Positions 45,901 to 64,000 of a stretch of 64,000 nt of DNA are shown piece by piece (position 1 is the first letter of the stretch; each line of letters starts with the position of its first letter). The stretch is taken from contig NC_067293.1 in the NCBI RefSeq assembly GCF_020740795.1, forward strand, positions 20,278,378-20,342,377. The letters run 5' to 3'. Below the pieces are notes generated by a model. It was not told the DNA's origin and searched no databases. It saw nothing but the letters and a program-made list of their open reading frames with translations. The position numbers were made by a program, and so were the translations under genes. The stretch is from Apus apus. Lineage: Eukaryota > Chordata > Aves > Apodiformes > Apodidae.

Positions 45901-46385
45901 AAAGGACGTAGAGCTCCTGCAGCAAGTCCAGATGAGGCCATGAAGATGATGCTCAGAGCCTGGAGCAGCTCTGTTCTGGGCACAGGCTGAGAGACTTGGG
46001 AATGTTCAGCCTGGAGGAAAGAAGGCTCCAGGGAGACTGTATAGCAGCCTTCCAGTGTCTGAAGGGGCTACAGGAAAGCAGGGGAGGGATTTTTACACAG
46101 GCTTGTAGTGAGACAACAAGTGGGAATGGATTAACTGGAAAAGGGGAGATTTAGGTTAGACATGAAGAGGAAATTCTTTAGTGTGAGTGTGGTGAGACCC
46201 TGGCCCAGGTTGCCCAGGGAAGCTGTGGCTGCTCCATCCCTGGAAGTGTCCAAGGGCAGGTTGGATGGGGCTTGGAGCAGCCTGGTCTGGTGGGAGGTGT
46301 CCCTGCCCATGAAGGGGGGGTTGGAACTGAGTGATCTCTAAGGCCCCTTCCAACCCAAACCATTCTTTGATATGATTCTATGATT
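45901..46385 (+). mobile_element. Younger CR1 inserted into an older CR1 (plus)
   Basis: It begins near AGGACGTAGAGCTCCTGC and runs through TTCAGCCTGGAGGAAAGAAG and GTGTGGTGAGACCCTGGCCC to ACCCAAACCATTC. The tail is a disturbed ATTCTATG repeat. It is complete at the 3' end and 5'-truncated. Confidence 0.93.
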
Positions 46386-46990
46386 ACTCCAGTGTCTAAC
46401 TGTTCTCATGGTGAAAAATTTTATTTTGGAGTCTGATCAGAAACTCCCCAGGAACAGCTTCTGTCCGTTACCCCTTGACATTTCCTTGTAAATAGGGAGT
46501 CTCCATCTTCTTGGTAGCCACCCTTTAAGTACTGGAACATGGTGATAAGGTCTCCCCAAAGCCTTCTTTTCTCAAGGCTGAACAAACCCAGGTTTCTCAG
46601 CCTCTCCTCATATGGCAGGTCCTCTAGTCCTTTGATCATCCTTGTGGCCCTTCTCTGGGCCCTCTTCAGCCTGTCCCAGGGACCAGAACTCAGCTCAATA
46701 CTCCAGGTATGGTCTGAAACATATCTGAGTGGGGTGATGACTTCTGTATCTCTGGTGCTGATGCCCTTGCTGCTGCAGCCCAGCTTCCTGTTGGTTTCTT
46801 TGCCCTGCAGCACACTGTTCACTCATGCTGAGCTTGCTGTCCACCAAGACCCCCAAGTCCCCTTCCATAGGGCTGCTCTCCAGCCAGATGGATCCACTCG
46901 CCTGTAGGAAGGGGAGCATTTCCTCACAGCGCTGCCAGTGGAAACGCTGGAGGGTTTTGTGGTGTCTCAAGCCATGGGAGCTTTCTACTC
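46386..46990 (-). mobile_element. Host CR1, 5' part (minus), resumed
   Basis: It picks up at CCAGTGTCTAACTGTTCTC, the next segment of the reverse-complement CR1 after the interrupted part. It continues through GGTAGCCACCCTTTAAGTAC, TTCTCAGCCTCTCCTCATA and CCTTGTGGCCCTTCTCTGG to about 46990. Its right edge is approximate. Confidence 0.92.
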
Positions 46991-47539
46991 CTTGTTGGGG
47001 TGCTTCTGGCCTCTCCCCTTCCCATGACCATCTTAAGAAGAAGCAAGATTCATGTTACTCTTACTCTTCCCTCAGCTTCACAGTTTATTTTTTAGCTGCA
47101 AATATGTTCTCAGGTCACATGTTAACAGTTTTGTACCTATTGAAAGCATCTTGGTTTCCAAATTTCAATAGTCTTTCACTCAGGTTTGCCCCTGCTGCAA
47201 ACTGCCAGTCCTGAGTGGGCATGCCATGCTGTGCAAGTGTTGTTTGTGTCATTTTGCATAGGAAGGACAGGACTACTTTTCCTTTCACAGTCTTTAGAGG
47301 CTAAACCCTTTGCAATTGCACAGGGTGAACCAGCACCGAATGGATGTGAATAAAGAAGCTGGTTATTCTTTCTGAGGAAGAGAAAATTGTGACTGGTGAA
47401 TTTTTACAGCCACCAGTTTGATGTTGGGTATTTCTCACTGGTGATATAAATCCACTGCCAAAATGCTGGAGCCAGCTCCCACCCTGACCTGTTAGACCTG
47501 CAGCTGCCTGGGCTGGGCATGGGGCCACTTGTCCACCTC

Positions 47540-47706
47540 CAAGGGACCCCACTATGGCCAAGGGAACCCACTTTGGCCAAGGAATCCACCACTGTGGCCA
47601 AGGGACCTCACCACCATGGTCAAGGGACACCACCACCATGGTCAAGGGACCCCACTACCACAGCTGAGGGACCCTACCCTGGCTGAGGGACCTGACCACT
47701 CTATCA
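47540..47706. repeat. Degenerate tandem repeat, about 24-27-bp unit
   Basis: CCAAGGGACC-CCACTATGG-type units recur about six times as GGCCAAGGGA, GGTCAAGGGA and later AGCTGAGGGA variants. Confidence 0.8.
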
Positions 47707-47764
47707 CCACCAAGAGCAGCAGGAACTTGAGGGTTGGTATCAGGGGCAATTGCTGTGGCACATT

Positions 47765-47829
47765 TTTATTGCTGCTCAGCTTTACAGAGCAGGGGAGTAT
47801 ATAAAGGTTTACAAATGAACCCTTTTATT
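47765..47829 (-). terminator. Candidate polyadenylation signals of gene B
   Basis: AATAAA occurs on the minus strand at 47829-47824 and again at 47770-47765, about 755 and 815 bases past the gene B stop. These are sequence matches only; cleavage position is not known. Confidence 0.45.
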
Positions 47830-48584
47830 TAGTGCAAGCTTTTCCTGTCTCCTGCCTTTTGGTTTTAAAACCTGCATCTCTGTTCCCAACACATGGAGTT
47901 ACAGTGGGGGTTCCAGCCCAGGTTCAGCTGTCACTGCTGTGGGGGCTCAATCCAGGACAGACAGACAGGCTGGCACCATCAAGGACACAGCTCCTGAGGA
48001 CTGATAAAAATAAGATATTAATGACACAGAAGATAATTTAGACTTCATGCTAAAAAAAGTCAACTGACAGTGTCAAAACACAGCAGTTTTCTTAGAAAAT
48101 AAAATGATGTGTTTGTTGGAACACTGAGAGACTCTAACGAAGCCCCAGGTGTGTCAGCACAAGAGGTGCCTCCTGGCCAGCACCCCCTGGTCTCCACATG
48201 CCAAGGCTTTGCCCCCTCTGGGTGCTGGTTTTGCTCCCAGCCTGTGTGCACCAGCTGGCACGTGCACCAGCAGTGTGGGTGCCCTCACTCAGCCTATGGA
48301 ATATTTTCTGTGCTGTTTACAAATTATCTTAATTTTTGCTGACAGTTCCAATGAAAAATTCACTCAGCAGGTCCCTCCCTCTGGAGCCCACCTGTGGGAA
48401 CTCCATCACTGCACGTTTCTAAACACCTGACTGGATGAGGTCCTGACCAGCCCCACTGAATGCTGAAGAGCTCTTGCTTTGGACAGGAGGCTGGACTAGA
48501 CAGTCCCCAGCAATCCCCTCGCATGCCATTTATCCAGTGATTCTGCAGTTCCCACACGGTGCTGTTGGCTGTGGGAGGAAGGCT

Positions 48585-54660
<6,076 letters not shown>

Positions 54661-54664
54661 TCTC

Positions 54665-54720
54665 CCTGGATATATAGAGCCTGCCGGGTGACACGCGGCC
54701 GCCCCGGAGCCAATGGTGTC
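54665..54720 (-). promoter_or_regulatory. Probable gene B core promoter (TATA, CCAAT)
   Basis: Read on the minus strand, ATTGG (inverted CCAAT, 54714-54710) comes first. A GC-rich GGGGCGGCCGC follows, then CTCTATATATCC at about 54680-54669. The order and spacing fit transcription toward gene B with a start near 54640-54648. TATATA is palindromic, so direction rests on the neighbouring boxes and the gene's position. Confidence 0.6.
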
Positions 54721-57700
54721 CCCGGCTCATCCCGAGATGTGTCACAGCCCCACACATCGGCGGTGGCAGAGCCGGACATGTGCAGATTCAGCAGAGCAGC
54801 AAAAGGCTGAGAGAGTGGGTGTGCCTTGATCTTCCCTCCCCTCCTCCTCCTCTCTGGGTACCCAGCACCGCAGCCACATGGGCTGAAGCGTCTTTGCTAC
54901 TTCGCAGCATCTTTCTCTCTCTCCCTTCCCGAGTTTTAGCAGTCAGACAGTATCTGAGGATTTCTGCCTCCAGAGAGCTCTCAGCTTTGTGCTTGGCCCT
55001 GTCCCTTCCTGGCGCTCCCGTGGCATGGGGGACAATGTAAAAATCAAAATGCCACCTGGAGATGAGAAGTTCCAGGGTGCTGCTGGGTCCGGGAAGGCTC
55101 CTGCACACCGAGCCAGGGGCGGGTGAAGAGCAGGAGCAAACAGCAGCGCCATGGGTGGATGAACTCCTTGGCTCCCTTTCCCTGCACACAGAGCTTTTGC
55201 TTTAGCTATTAAACCATCGTCATCTCAGCCTCCGAGTTTCCTCCCTGATACCCCCCGGGTCTCTCTCCCATCCCTGGCGAGGAGCGCAGGGTTAAAGCCC
55301 CCGGGGGGTCCCCGGCCCCTGCCCGACCTGCCCGCAGGGACTTGCTGCTCTCGGACCGACACCGGGCAGAGCACTCAGCACCCGGCTCCCCTGGACTGAA
55401 TACAAAAGTATCCAGGGTCGAGGCTGCTCATTCTTGCACCTTCATTGAAGCGAATTTTAAATAAATGGCTTCTAAAAACATGATACATCAGTGGACAGTA
55501 CTTAAGGATCAGACAAATCATTACAGTAATGGAGCCTGTCTCCCCAGGCTGTGTTACACAGTCTTGGGAGGTGTAGACAATAAAATGCTTGTCCCTGTCT
55601 GCTCCCATCAAGGTGTAAAGAAAATGCTTTCATTACTGGAGTACTGAGCTAGCAAAGCCAAATAAAATTGTCCCTAAAGGTCCCTGCAGGTTATTATACT
55701 TCATATTCATGAGAAAAGCTGATAATATGAGGCAATTACATTAAACATTTTCCTAATGCAAAAGTTCCTATCACACTCCAAAGGTATTTTTTTTACCTCC
55801 TTGTCTGTGTCTCTGCCTGTCTTTCTTTAATCTCCATTGCATCAGGCAGCTTTTTGAAAGATACCTGTTCCCTAGAGGAGCTAACAGTTTACACTTTTCT
55901 GTTTTAAATGCATGTTTGATAAATAACAGACACAATCAGAATTGTGCATCAGTCGCTAGATTTTGCTCAAAAGGTGTGTTATAAATAACAGCTTGGACAG
56001 TCCTTGAGACCCAGGATCTGGGAACTTGTTCTTTTTTTGTATTGGCTCTAATGCACCGGGGACACTGTATTCCTCTTCATTTACAATGACTAGCACTGCT
56101 TTTGTGACTCAGAAAATGTGGGATGAACAGGCACAGAAATCTTGCAGGACATTTAATGGACTCGATGACAAGACTTAACCAATAAACCATGTTCAGTGAT
56201 AAACAAGTGAATGCCCCAATAAAACCAAAATAAAGCAACTCTGTAATTCAGATAGATGCTAACAATTCAAAATCACATATATTTAACTTATGGGCTGTTT
56301 GCTGTGCAGCACAGCTTCATGTCAAGGCAATAGTGAAGCCCACAGCAGACCAGGTCTGCAGGCAGGGAGAGGCCAGTGACCCTCAGCACCCCCAGTCCTG
56401 CCAGCAGCCACTGCTATGGGGCCCACAGCCAGACAGGGGGGTCCCACAGCACTTGGTTTTTCCATGTGTTCCTTCACCCCCAACAATGTTACTCACCACA
56501 GGCCTTCTCTTGCATTCCCTCTCGATATGTAAGAGCCATTGCAGATATAATCTAGCTTTTATAAAATGGTTCAACTTACTGAGAGCAGACTTGCAGGCAA
56601 AATCATAACACTGCCACTCTGAAATAACAGCTGCTAACATTTAAATTAGAAACATTCCCTGACTATTAATTCCTTCCATATCTGCTCTATGGCAATAATA
56701 TTGATGGGTGTGTTTGGTGCAGATAAGGTTTATTTAGGCAGTCTAGCAAGTTTGCAGTTTGATCCTTGCATTGTAAACACTAAAATTACTCAGTGCAGCC
56801 CCAAATTGGGAGCCCTTTCAGCCAATGCAGCACCCCCCATCTCTTGTCAGAGTGATTCAACTCAGACCCAAACAAGATCCCTGCAGGTATCACCTGCAAA
56901 TGATTACACACCCTACTGGTGTCTGCTGTGTTGTCTCAGAGTCCAATTAATGCCATGTTTAATGATGTGGACACTCAACAAAAGCTCTTCAATTGTTTAG
57001 CATTGGCCAAGGGAGCTACTGGCAATGTCTCTGGCTCTTAGGAGGGGATGGGCAGCCTGGTGCTGGGGGCAGCCTCATAGACAGTGTTAGGTAAACTGGT
57101 GGAGACTTTCTCCAGAAAGGAAAAGGTTCTTGCTAGGGAGGAGAACAGGGAGCACTGAGCTCCAGGGCTGCTGTTGCCTGTGGTAACACACCATCACCCA
57201 CTGCCAGCCTCTCACCCTGCACCACCAACCTGTGGAGAGACGTGCTGCAGGTGAAGGACTTTGTTCTCCAACATCAGCAAACTGCAGTGAAGAATAGAGG
57301 CTTTTGGTAGGCAGCTCCTTACAGGATCCCTTCTTTGTTTCAGGTTCTTTCAGCCTCCACTCTCAGAGTGAAAGGTATGTTTATGTACTTGATTTTACTA
57401 ATTATCCCTCAAATACGCTGAAATAAACAGATACAGTTCAGTCCCACCACTCCTCTTCCCATGCTCCTGCTCTCAGGGTTACTCTGATGCCTTTGGTGCT
57501 AACTGGGTGGGACACAAGACATTCACCAGCCTGGACAGTCCATTGATAGTGGCCTATGACTGGATGGCCGCAAAACTGAGGAAAAAATTTTAAGACAGTT
57601 GAACCCTTTGATCCTTCACTCCTGAGGGAGTCGGGGGGAGGCAAAGCCCTGTATGGCTCCCAGTAACCTGCTCTTCCTACTGAAGGATTCCTCAACAGGG

Positions 57701-59530
57701 GAAGCTGAAACTCAGCTCAGCATGGGAGTGCCCAAACTCCTTTCCCAAAATACTTACACCTATTTTCTCCCACAAGGAGACCCAGCAGACTGCTCAGGAA
57801 CATGACCCTCCAAGGTCAGGACTGACTGCAGGACACCCTTCCCCAGAAGTTCACACCCAGCCACTGCCAATCTGCCACAAAAACTTTCTCCCCAGCTCAT
57901 TGGGCTGACGGATGAATTTCTTTGCACTGCCTATTTAAAGCATGTGAAATTTTAAGTTCCTTCTATTGCCCAGCTTGCAAGTGGTTTTAGATGGTGAAGC
58001 GACCATTATTAAGAGAACACATTAGACAGAGCAAGCTTCAGAGGAAAAGCAAACCTATTCCAGCCAATTATCTTCAACTGAAATGAGATTCTGCTTCTGT
58101 GAAGAAGGAGCTGAGTGGAGCAGGTTGTAACGTCCTTGTTCACAGCCAGCTGAACCTGCTCCATCTGAGCTCCCAGGAACAGCAAAGTGCTTCTTTCATA
58201 CCCATTCCATCTGCTCTCCCACCAGGTTTTGCCTTCACGTTGCTGAGAATTACACTGCCTAGTGCTCCAAATGCTCCCAGTTGTGCCAAAGGGCCAGCTT
58301 CAGGCTACAAATCCTGCAGATCACTTGAAGAGCATCACTCTCCATTTGGTCTGAGCTGGAGACCAGTGCAGACTGCCAGCTCTGCTGTCTGCTCCGGTTT
58401 GGGGTGCATCAGCCCCCCCAGCCAGGCTGCAAGGCAGGGCTTGGGCAACAGCAGCTTGTACCTCCTCACTTTTGGAGAGAAACAGCACCAGTAAACAAAG
58501 AGATAAATGAATCGTGTAATGAGAAGATGTTCAGGCACAAAGGGAGTGGGTGGAGCACAGTTCCTTTAGTGCTGTGATCTAGGAATGGATTGCCTAGAGG
58601 TAAGCACTGCAGTTATAGTGCCTTTTTCTTCACAGAGACAAAAAAAATACTTTTTTGTGGGGAAAAAATACGAAAGCAAGGTGCTGGGTATGGACTGTCT
58701 GATCTGCCAGATCAGACATGTCTCTGAAATGGTACTTGAAATGGTACTGAATGGTACTTTCATTTTCACAGCTTTCCTGGGACGTAGTGAAATACAATTA
58801 TCATTTTGCAGACAAATGATGAGGCAAACTGTGTGGGATTACCCAGGATGCTGATGCTCAAGTTAGGAGCTGAGAATGGGTTTTTGGATATGCTGGACCA
58901 GCAAAGACTGACACTTAAGCATCCTGTAGAAGCATCCTCAGTGAACTGGAGATGTGCTGAGGAACAATATGACCTTGTGATCCAAATGCTGTGTTATTGT
59001 GGACCAGATTTTACAAACCTAACTACAAGGGGCTGCACCCAGCACTCCAGATGTTTATCCTGAAACACCTAAAACACCCAGTTCTGCAGCAAACCCATCT
59101 AACATTTTGTGCAAAGAAACACTCAAGTATGTTTGCTACTTTTTGCACCAGCAATTCAACTGAGCACAACCCTTCTTCATTTAAGAGAAGTGCAACCCTT
59201 TGTCTCCCAGAGCAGATCCCCAGGGCTGTCACAGCTGGACGATGGCCACATTCCATCCTGGGGGGGCCAAGGGAGGCAAGACCCCCCAGGCACAGCTCAT
59301 CCCAGCCCCTTGCAGCCTCCACATCTCTACAGGACTTATGGCAGTTTTTAATTGAAAAAAGTAAAATCAGGTTGGGGAGGAATCAAGTTTGGGGGAAAAA
59401 ATCACATAAAGGAGAACATAAGTGATATAGAGAATAAAAATAGGGCACCAATGCTGCCCTGTCCCTCCTGGGAACTCTCTCGGCCACACTCAGGAATTTG
59501 GCCATGTCCAAGAGCTCTCAGGGTCTGATT
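54721..59530. other. Upstream of gene B, intergenic, no gene recognised
   Basis: No gene or transposon can be supported. A short GC-rich patch lies near 55240-55340. Confidence 0.55.
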
Positions 59531-59897
59531 CATGGAATCATAGGATCATTGAATGTTTTGGGTTGGGAGGGACCTTAAAGATCATCTACTTCCAACCCCC
59601 CTGCATGGGCAGGGACACCTCCCACCAGCCCAGGTTGCTCCAAGCCCCATCCAACCTGCCCTTCAACACTGCCAGGGATGGGGCAGCCACAGCTTCCCTG
59701 GGCAACCTGGGCCAGGGTCTCACCACCCTCACACTAAATAATTTCTTCCTAATGTCCAACTTAAATCCCCCCTTTTCCAGTTAAAAACCATTAACCCTTG
59801 TACTATTACTACACACCCTGGTAAGAAGTTCCTCTCCAGCTTTCCTGGAGCCCCTTCAGGCACTGGAAGGCTGCTATGAGGTCTCCTAGGAGCCTCG
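59531..59897 (-). mobile_element. CR1 LINE 3' fragment (minus)
   Basis: ATGGAATCATAGGATCATTG, GGGAGGGACCTTAAAGATC, CAGGGACACCTCCCACCAG, GGGATGGGGCAGCCACAG and TTTCCTGGAGCCCCTTCAGG occur in order. Close to the copies at 38.2 and 63.2 kb. Confidence 0.95.
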
Positions 59898-60295
59898 AGG
59901 CAACAGATGCAGTTTTTGGGATGGAGGTGTCTTTTGATATTATAATGAGATTACAATGAGCAAAGTTTACTCTGAGGACAGCATTCCATCGAAAGTTGAC
60001 AGACTGTTGGCTCAGGACATCAAATGTGCAGCTTATCAGTTTTATGATAGATTATGTATCTTCCTTTATTATCACAAAGAGTGGCTGTGGTGTCTCCACT
60101 CTGCTCCACTCTCCGTGTAATTACTCTTGCAGTTAGCACACCAAGCTCATTAGCATTGCCAAGGACTAGGCTTGCTTGGGAAACTACCATGGGACAAGCT
60201 CTCTGCATCTCAGCTGCATTTAACCCTGAAAGTTTTGTCAGTGGTGTCCTTACATTGTGAGTAGAAGTTTAATTTCTCTAAGTCACCTCCAGAGA
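59898..60295. other. Spacer between CR1 copies
   Basis: No gene or repeat recognised. Confidence 0.6.
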
Positions 60296-60752
60296 TCACA
60301 GAATCACAGAACGTCAGGGGTTGGAAGGGACCTCTGAAGATCATCCAGTCCAACCCCCCTGCCACAGCAGGACCAAAAACTAGGGCAGATCACTCAGAAA
60401 CACATCCAGACAGGTCTAGAAAGTCTCCAGAGAAGGAGACTCCACAGCCTCTCTGGGCAGCCTGTCCCAGGGCTCTGTCACCCTCCCAGTAAAGAAGTTC
60501 TTCCCCATGTTGAGATGGAACTTCCTATACTTGAGTTTGAATCCATTGCCTCTTGTCCTATCACAGGGCACAAGTGACAAGAGCTTGTCCTGCCTTCTTG
60601 ATGCCCTCATGTATTTATAGACATTAATTAGATCCCCCCTCAGTCTTCTCCCTTCTAGACTGAACAGCCCCAGGTCTCTCAGCCTTTCCTCCTAAGGCAG
60701 GTGTTCAGTCCCTTCATCATCCTTGTAGCCTTCCTCGGACTCTCTCAAGTAG
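60296..60752 (-). mobile_element. CR1 LINE 3' fragment (minus)
   Basis: ATCACAGAATCACAGAACG, GGGGTTGGAAGGGACCTC, AGTCCAACCCCCCTGCC, GACTCCACAGCCTCTCTGGG and AACAGCCCCAGGTCTCTCAG occur in order. Same subfamily as the copy in gene A intron 2. Confidence 0.95.
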
Positions 60753-63157
60753 ATCACTATATTAACATACCATTAATGTATTAATTAGCTATTAGCATAC
60801 TAAACTACCCACCCATTGGCTAGAGGGACCCCACTAGCAAAAAGCCCCCGACTCTTCGAGCAGGCACAGTGACATTCTTGAGCATTAGCACTTTATGTGG
60901 AAGGGAGGGATTAGTGAACCATTGTGTGTGCCAGTGAGAGAATAATGTTAGAGATCAAGTTCTTTCTCACCTTTTTGGGTCTAAAAGTAGCACTTGCATT
61001 TCAGGAAGTGGAGCTTGCTTTGTGGAACACTCCCCTGCTCCCTGTTCTGGGCAGAACCGGATATAAAAGCAAATCCCTTGACTCTGTGTGTGGACTGGCT
61101 TCTTGCACAGCAGGTGACTGACTCAGCTCTGGGGACAACAGGACTACTGGTGAAAGCAAAAGCCTCTCCATTGAATTTCTTCCCAGAGGAGTGTGCATTT
61201 GTTTGGACCAGCTCCCTGCTTCAGAGGTCTTTGGAGAAGTGGATGTGTACAAGTTATCACACTTTATAGCCAAATAAACACTTCTGCCCTAGACACATGG
61301 CAGCATTTATGAGAGGGGACTCGTCTCCGAGGGATCCTTCAGGTCCTTTCCTAGAGACCAGTCCCAATTCCATGCGTGTCCCTTGCAGGGAGAGGGAGAC
61401 TTTCCCAAATCAGGAATGGGAGCCAGCTCTGGCCAACCACCTTTATAAGGCTGGGTACAAATGTACCTGACAGCTTTTCCATGACTTCTCTAATGCAGCT
61501 GCAATTATTTCTAATCGGGTGTGCCAGCCTCACCGCAGAGACCAGCCAGAGCACAGAGAGGTCAGCCCCAGCAAAACACTCCGAGTGGGTTATTGGCACA
61601 TCATTCTAAGCACTGAGAAAATACAAAATTATATTCTAAAATTTCCTGTGGTTTCCTATTTCCCGTGACTATCAAACAGCCGTGAAGTAAAACTGAGGTA
61701 AAGTAACCAAAGCACGTTATCGGTTCAGGGCATGAAACCTGATGTGCAAACCCTGAAGCTTTGCTCTTGACAAGGCAGATTTGATTGATACAGTGGAGAC
61801 AAGACCTTCAGAGGAAGTAATCATGGATGATGGGAGCTGCTGATCACAGCCCATCAGGAGGTGGAAATGAGCCTTGCCAGGTGCATGTAATATATTTTTT
61901 TTCCCCTTTGCAGAGGTTTCAATGCCTGGAGGAAAAGCCAGAGAGGCTGTTTTGGAGCCAAGTCCTGTTGGCAGAGGCAGGCGAGTTGCTGTGGGAGCTC
62001 CTGTCAGGCCTTTTTCTCCTTAGTTTGAAGAAAACTCCTCTGAAAAATAACAAAAAAACCTAGTCTGAGTTTTCTAGCAGCTACAAATTTGCAATTGGGA
62101 ACTGAGAGCCCAGTTCCTTTACTAAGTGATGAGAAGATAAAATCCTCTTTGAAAGTAAAAGTGAAATAAGCCTTGAAACTCTTCTGAAGGCTCCCTGGAG
62201 GCAAGGATGGCATTAGCCTTGAAACACACAGTGCAAAACCCCTCCTGCAGCAGCAGCTTGCTTGCTCAGACAACAGGCAGTGCCCTGCAGGTTAGATTCC
62301 TGTTCTGAAAATGCTATTTTTTCACTGAAAATTGGAATAAAGCCAAAATGTAAGGGTAAGCAATACCTATCTGAAATTTTAGCTGTGGACAATAAATGTT
62401 AACCATTCAATTAAAAAAACCCGAACACAACAACATTTTATTTTTAAAAAATTACAAAGTATATATTTTTTTCCCTTAGGAAAGCAATACTTCTTTAAAA
62501 AACAACATTTTCAACTTCAGCCTCTTCAGCCAGACTGTGGTTACCGAGCGTCACTGCTGCCAGAGCACCAGGGGCTTGTGAGGGAGCTGGAGGTGGGACA
62601 CAGCCTGCCCAGGGAGCAGGGCCTCAGGCAGGAAAGCCAGGGTAGAACAACAGTGAGAAGTGGAAAACTACCTTGTCTGAGGTAGGTGGAGTCAGCTCTG
62701 GAAGCAGCTCACACCTAGGTAGCTCCTGACCTCCACCTGGCGTGCTCAGCTGCAGTGTCCTGCTACATCTCCCACTGGATTATTTTGTCCTTACAGGAGT
62801 CATGGTCTCTTTCCATGGCTCTTACTAATTTTGGAACATTTTTCTTTTTCTCTTCAAATACCTCAGTGTTTAAGTTTTTGAAATCCTGATGACTGTTCCA
62901 GCTTGGATCACTTTGCATTCTTGTTACAAAAAAAATTCTTGATTTCAGTCCTTTCCCTCTTTCCAACTGCCCTTCATTCATCGCTGCTCCAAGAGAAGCA
63001 GAATTAGCAACTGCTTTATCTCCTTAACATTATTGCCACATCCCCAGCTGCAATCACTAACATTTGTGGCTTTCAAGAAAAAAACCCTACATTTACTATT
63101 CCCTTTAAAGGCCAGGAGCTGCATTCACATTCCTGAATGATCCATGAACCCCAACAT
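60753..63157. other. Intergenic, no gene recognised
   Basis: AT-rich at 60753-60800 and near 62400-62470. No coding segment can be supported. Confidence 0.6.
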
Positions 63158-63890
63158 AGAACCATAGGTTTAGGTTGAAAAGGACCTTAAAGATCATCTA
63201 GATCCAACCCCCCTGCATGGGCAGGGACACCTCCCACCAGCCCAGGTTGCTCCAAGCCCCATCCAACCTGCCCTTCAACACTGCCAGGGATGGGGCAGCC
63301 ACAACTTCCCTGGGCAACCTGGGTCAGTGTTTCACCACCCTTAGAGTGAAGAATTTCCTCCTAATGTTTGCCTCTTCCAGTTTTAATTCATTACTCCTTG
63401 TCATCTCACTACAAGTCCTCCCCTTGTACTTCCTCCCCAGCTTTCCTGGAGCCCCTTCAGGCACTGGAAGGTGCTCTAAGGTCTCCCTGGAGCCTTCTCT
63501 TCTCCAGGCCGAACAGCCCCAACCCCTCTCAGCCTGTCCCCAGAGCAGAGCTGCTCCAGCCCTTGGATCATCTTCATCAACTCCTCTGGACTTGCTGCAG
63601 GAGCTCCACGTCCTTCTGATGTTGGGCGCTCCAGAATTGGACACAGTGCTCCAGGTGGGGTCTCACAAGAGCTGAGTAAAGGGGCAGAATCCCCTCTCTC
63701 GACCTGCTGGCCATGCTGCTTTTGATGCAGCCCAGGACACAGTTGGCTTTCTGGGTTCCCAGCACACATTACTGGTCCAGCCTGTATTTGTGTTTGGGAT
63801 TGCCCCAACCCGGGAGCAGAACCTTGCACTTGGCCTGATGAACTTCATGCAGTTTGCACGAGGCCATCTCCCATCCCACATCTCTTTCAA
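63158..63890 (-). mobile_element. CR1 LINE 3' fragment (minus), about 730 bp
   Basis: It opens ATAGAACCATAGGTTTAGG and continues through AGGACCTTAAAGATCATC, CAGGGACACCTCCCACCAG and CAGGAGCTCCACGTCCTTC to GAACCTTGCACTTGGCCTG. Minus-strand translation gives QKANCVLGCIKSSMASRSRE, the CR1 RT C-terminal segment. The left end is the element's 3' end; the right edge is approximate. Confidence 0.94.
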
Positions 63891-64000
63891 CATCCTGAAA
63901 CCCAGCACCATGCACCCCAGAAGGCAAAGCTGGCTCTCCTGCAGGCTGCCAAAGGGAAATGTGGCATCCTCGGTGGACAAGCCCTTTCCCAAGAGCCATC

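Larger units (their letters stand above)
46991..48584. other. 3' flank and probable 3' UTR of gene B
   Basis: Contains a minisatellite at 47540-47706 and two minus-strand AATAAA hexamers. No separate gene is recognised. Confidence 0.6.

Noticed and set aside
54669-54680. TATA box driving a plus-strand gene
   Set aside because: The element is palindromic, but there is no plus-strand gene downstream, while CCAAT and GC boxes are placed correctly for gene B.

Overview
The window looks like nuclear DNA of a bird. At least fifteen CR1 LINE fragments lie on both strands. Most are 5'-truncated, and the well-kept 3' ends carry the octamer-like ATTCTATG tail typical of avian CR1. I saw no Alu, L1 or SINE families. 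Protein-coding content is sparse and split by short introns. Species cannot be fixed from the sequence alone.

Only two genes can be supported. Both are on the minus strand and both encode class A (rhodopsin-like) G-protein-coupled receptors of the GPR83 family. Gene A (7171 down to 1697) and gene B (54110 down to 48585) each have four coding exons. Their introns interrupt the same codons in the same phases (0, 0, 2), and exons 2 (126 nt) and 3 (134 nt) have identical lengths. They are therefore diverged tandem duplicates, about 41 kb apart. The conceptual proteins are 412 and 441 residues, and all diagnostic receptor motifs are intact: D2.50, the extracellular disulfide cysteines, DRH in place of DRY, CWFP and NPFIY. 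They differ mainly in the extracellular N-terminus and the cytoplasmic tail. Gene B keeps a KTDISSV-type C-terminus resembling mammalian GPR83 and has gained a Cys-rich 7-residue repeat. Gene A stops near the position where that motif would begin.

Layout, left to right: 1-1.7 kb, 3' flank of gene A with an old CR1 scrap. 1.7-7.2 kb, gene A, with a CR1 in intron 2. 9.1-9.65 kb, a CpG island with a 35-bp direct repeat, the likely gene A promoter and noncoding first exon. It is abutted by a CR1 (9.65-10.54 kb) and followed by a longer, decayed CR1 with endonuclease and reverse-transcriptase remnants (about 11.37-13.78 kb). 13.8-48.5 kb is gene-poor, with scattered CR1s, an orphan CpG-rich patch near 25 kb, a C-rich 52-54-bp higher-order minisatellite and GC-rich block at 38.5-39.2 kb, several smaller minisatellites and a nested CR1-in-CR1 at 45.7-47.0 kb. 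48.6-54.1 kb is gene B, with a CR1 ending at intron position +7 beside exon 2. A TATA/CCAAT promoter lies near 54.67-54.72 kb. 54.8-64 kb is gene-poor with three more CR1 copies.

Together the genes form a small receptor cluster. GPR83 in mammals is an orphan-like neuropeptide receptor (proposed ligands include PEN and FAM237 peptides). The two promoters look different (CpG island for A, TATA/CCAAT for B), which suggests divergent expression. Nothing resembling a bacterial-type system, virus, or wholly new gene family is visible.
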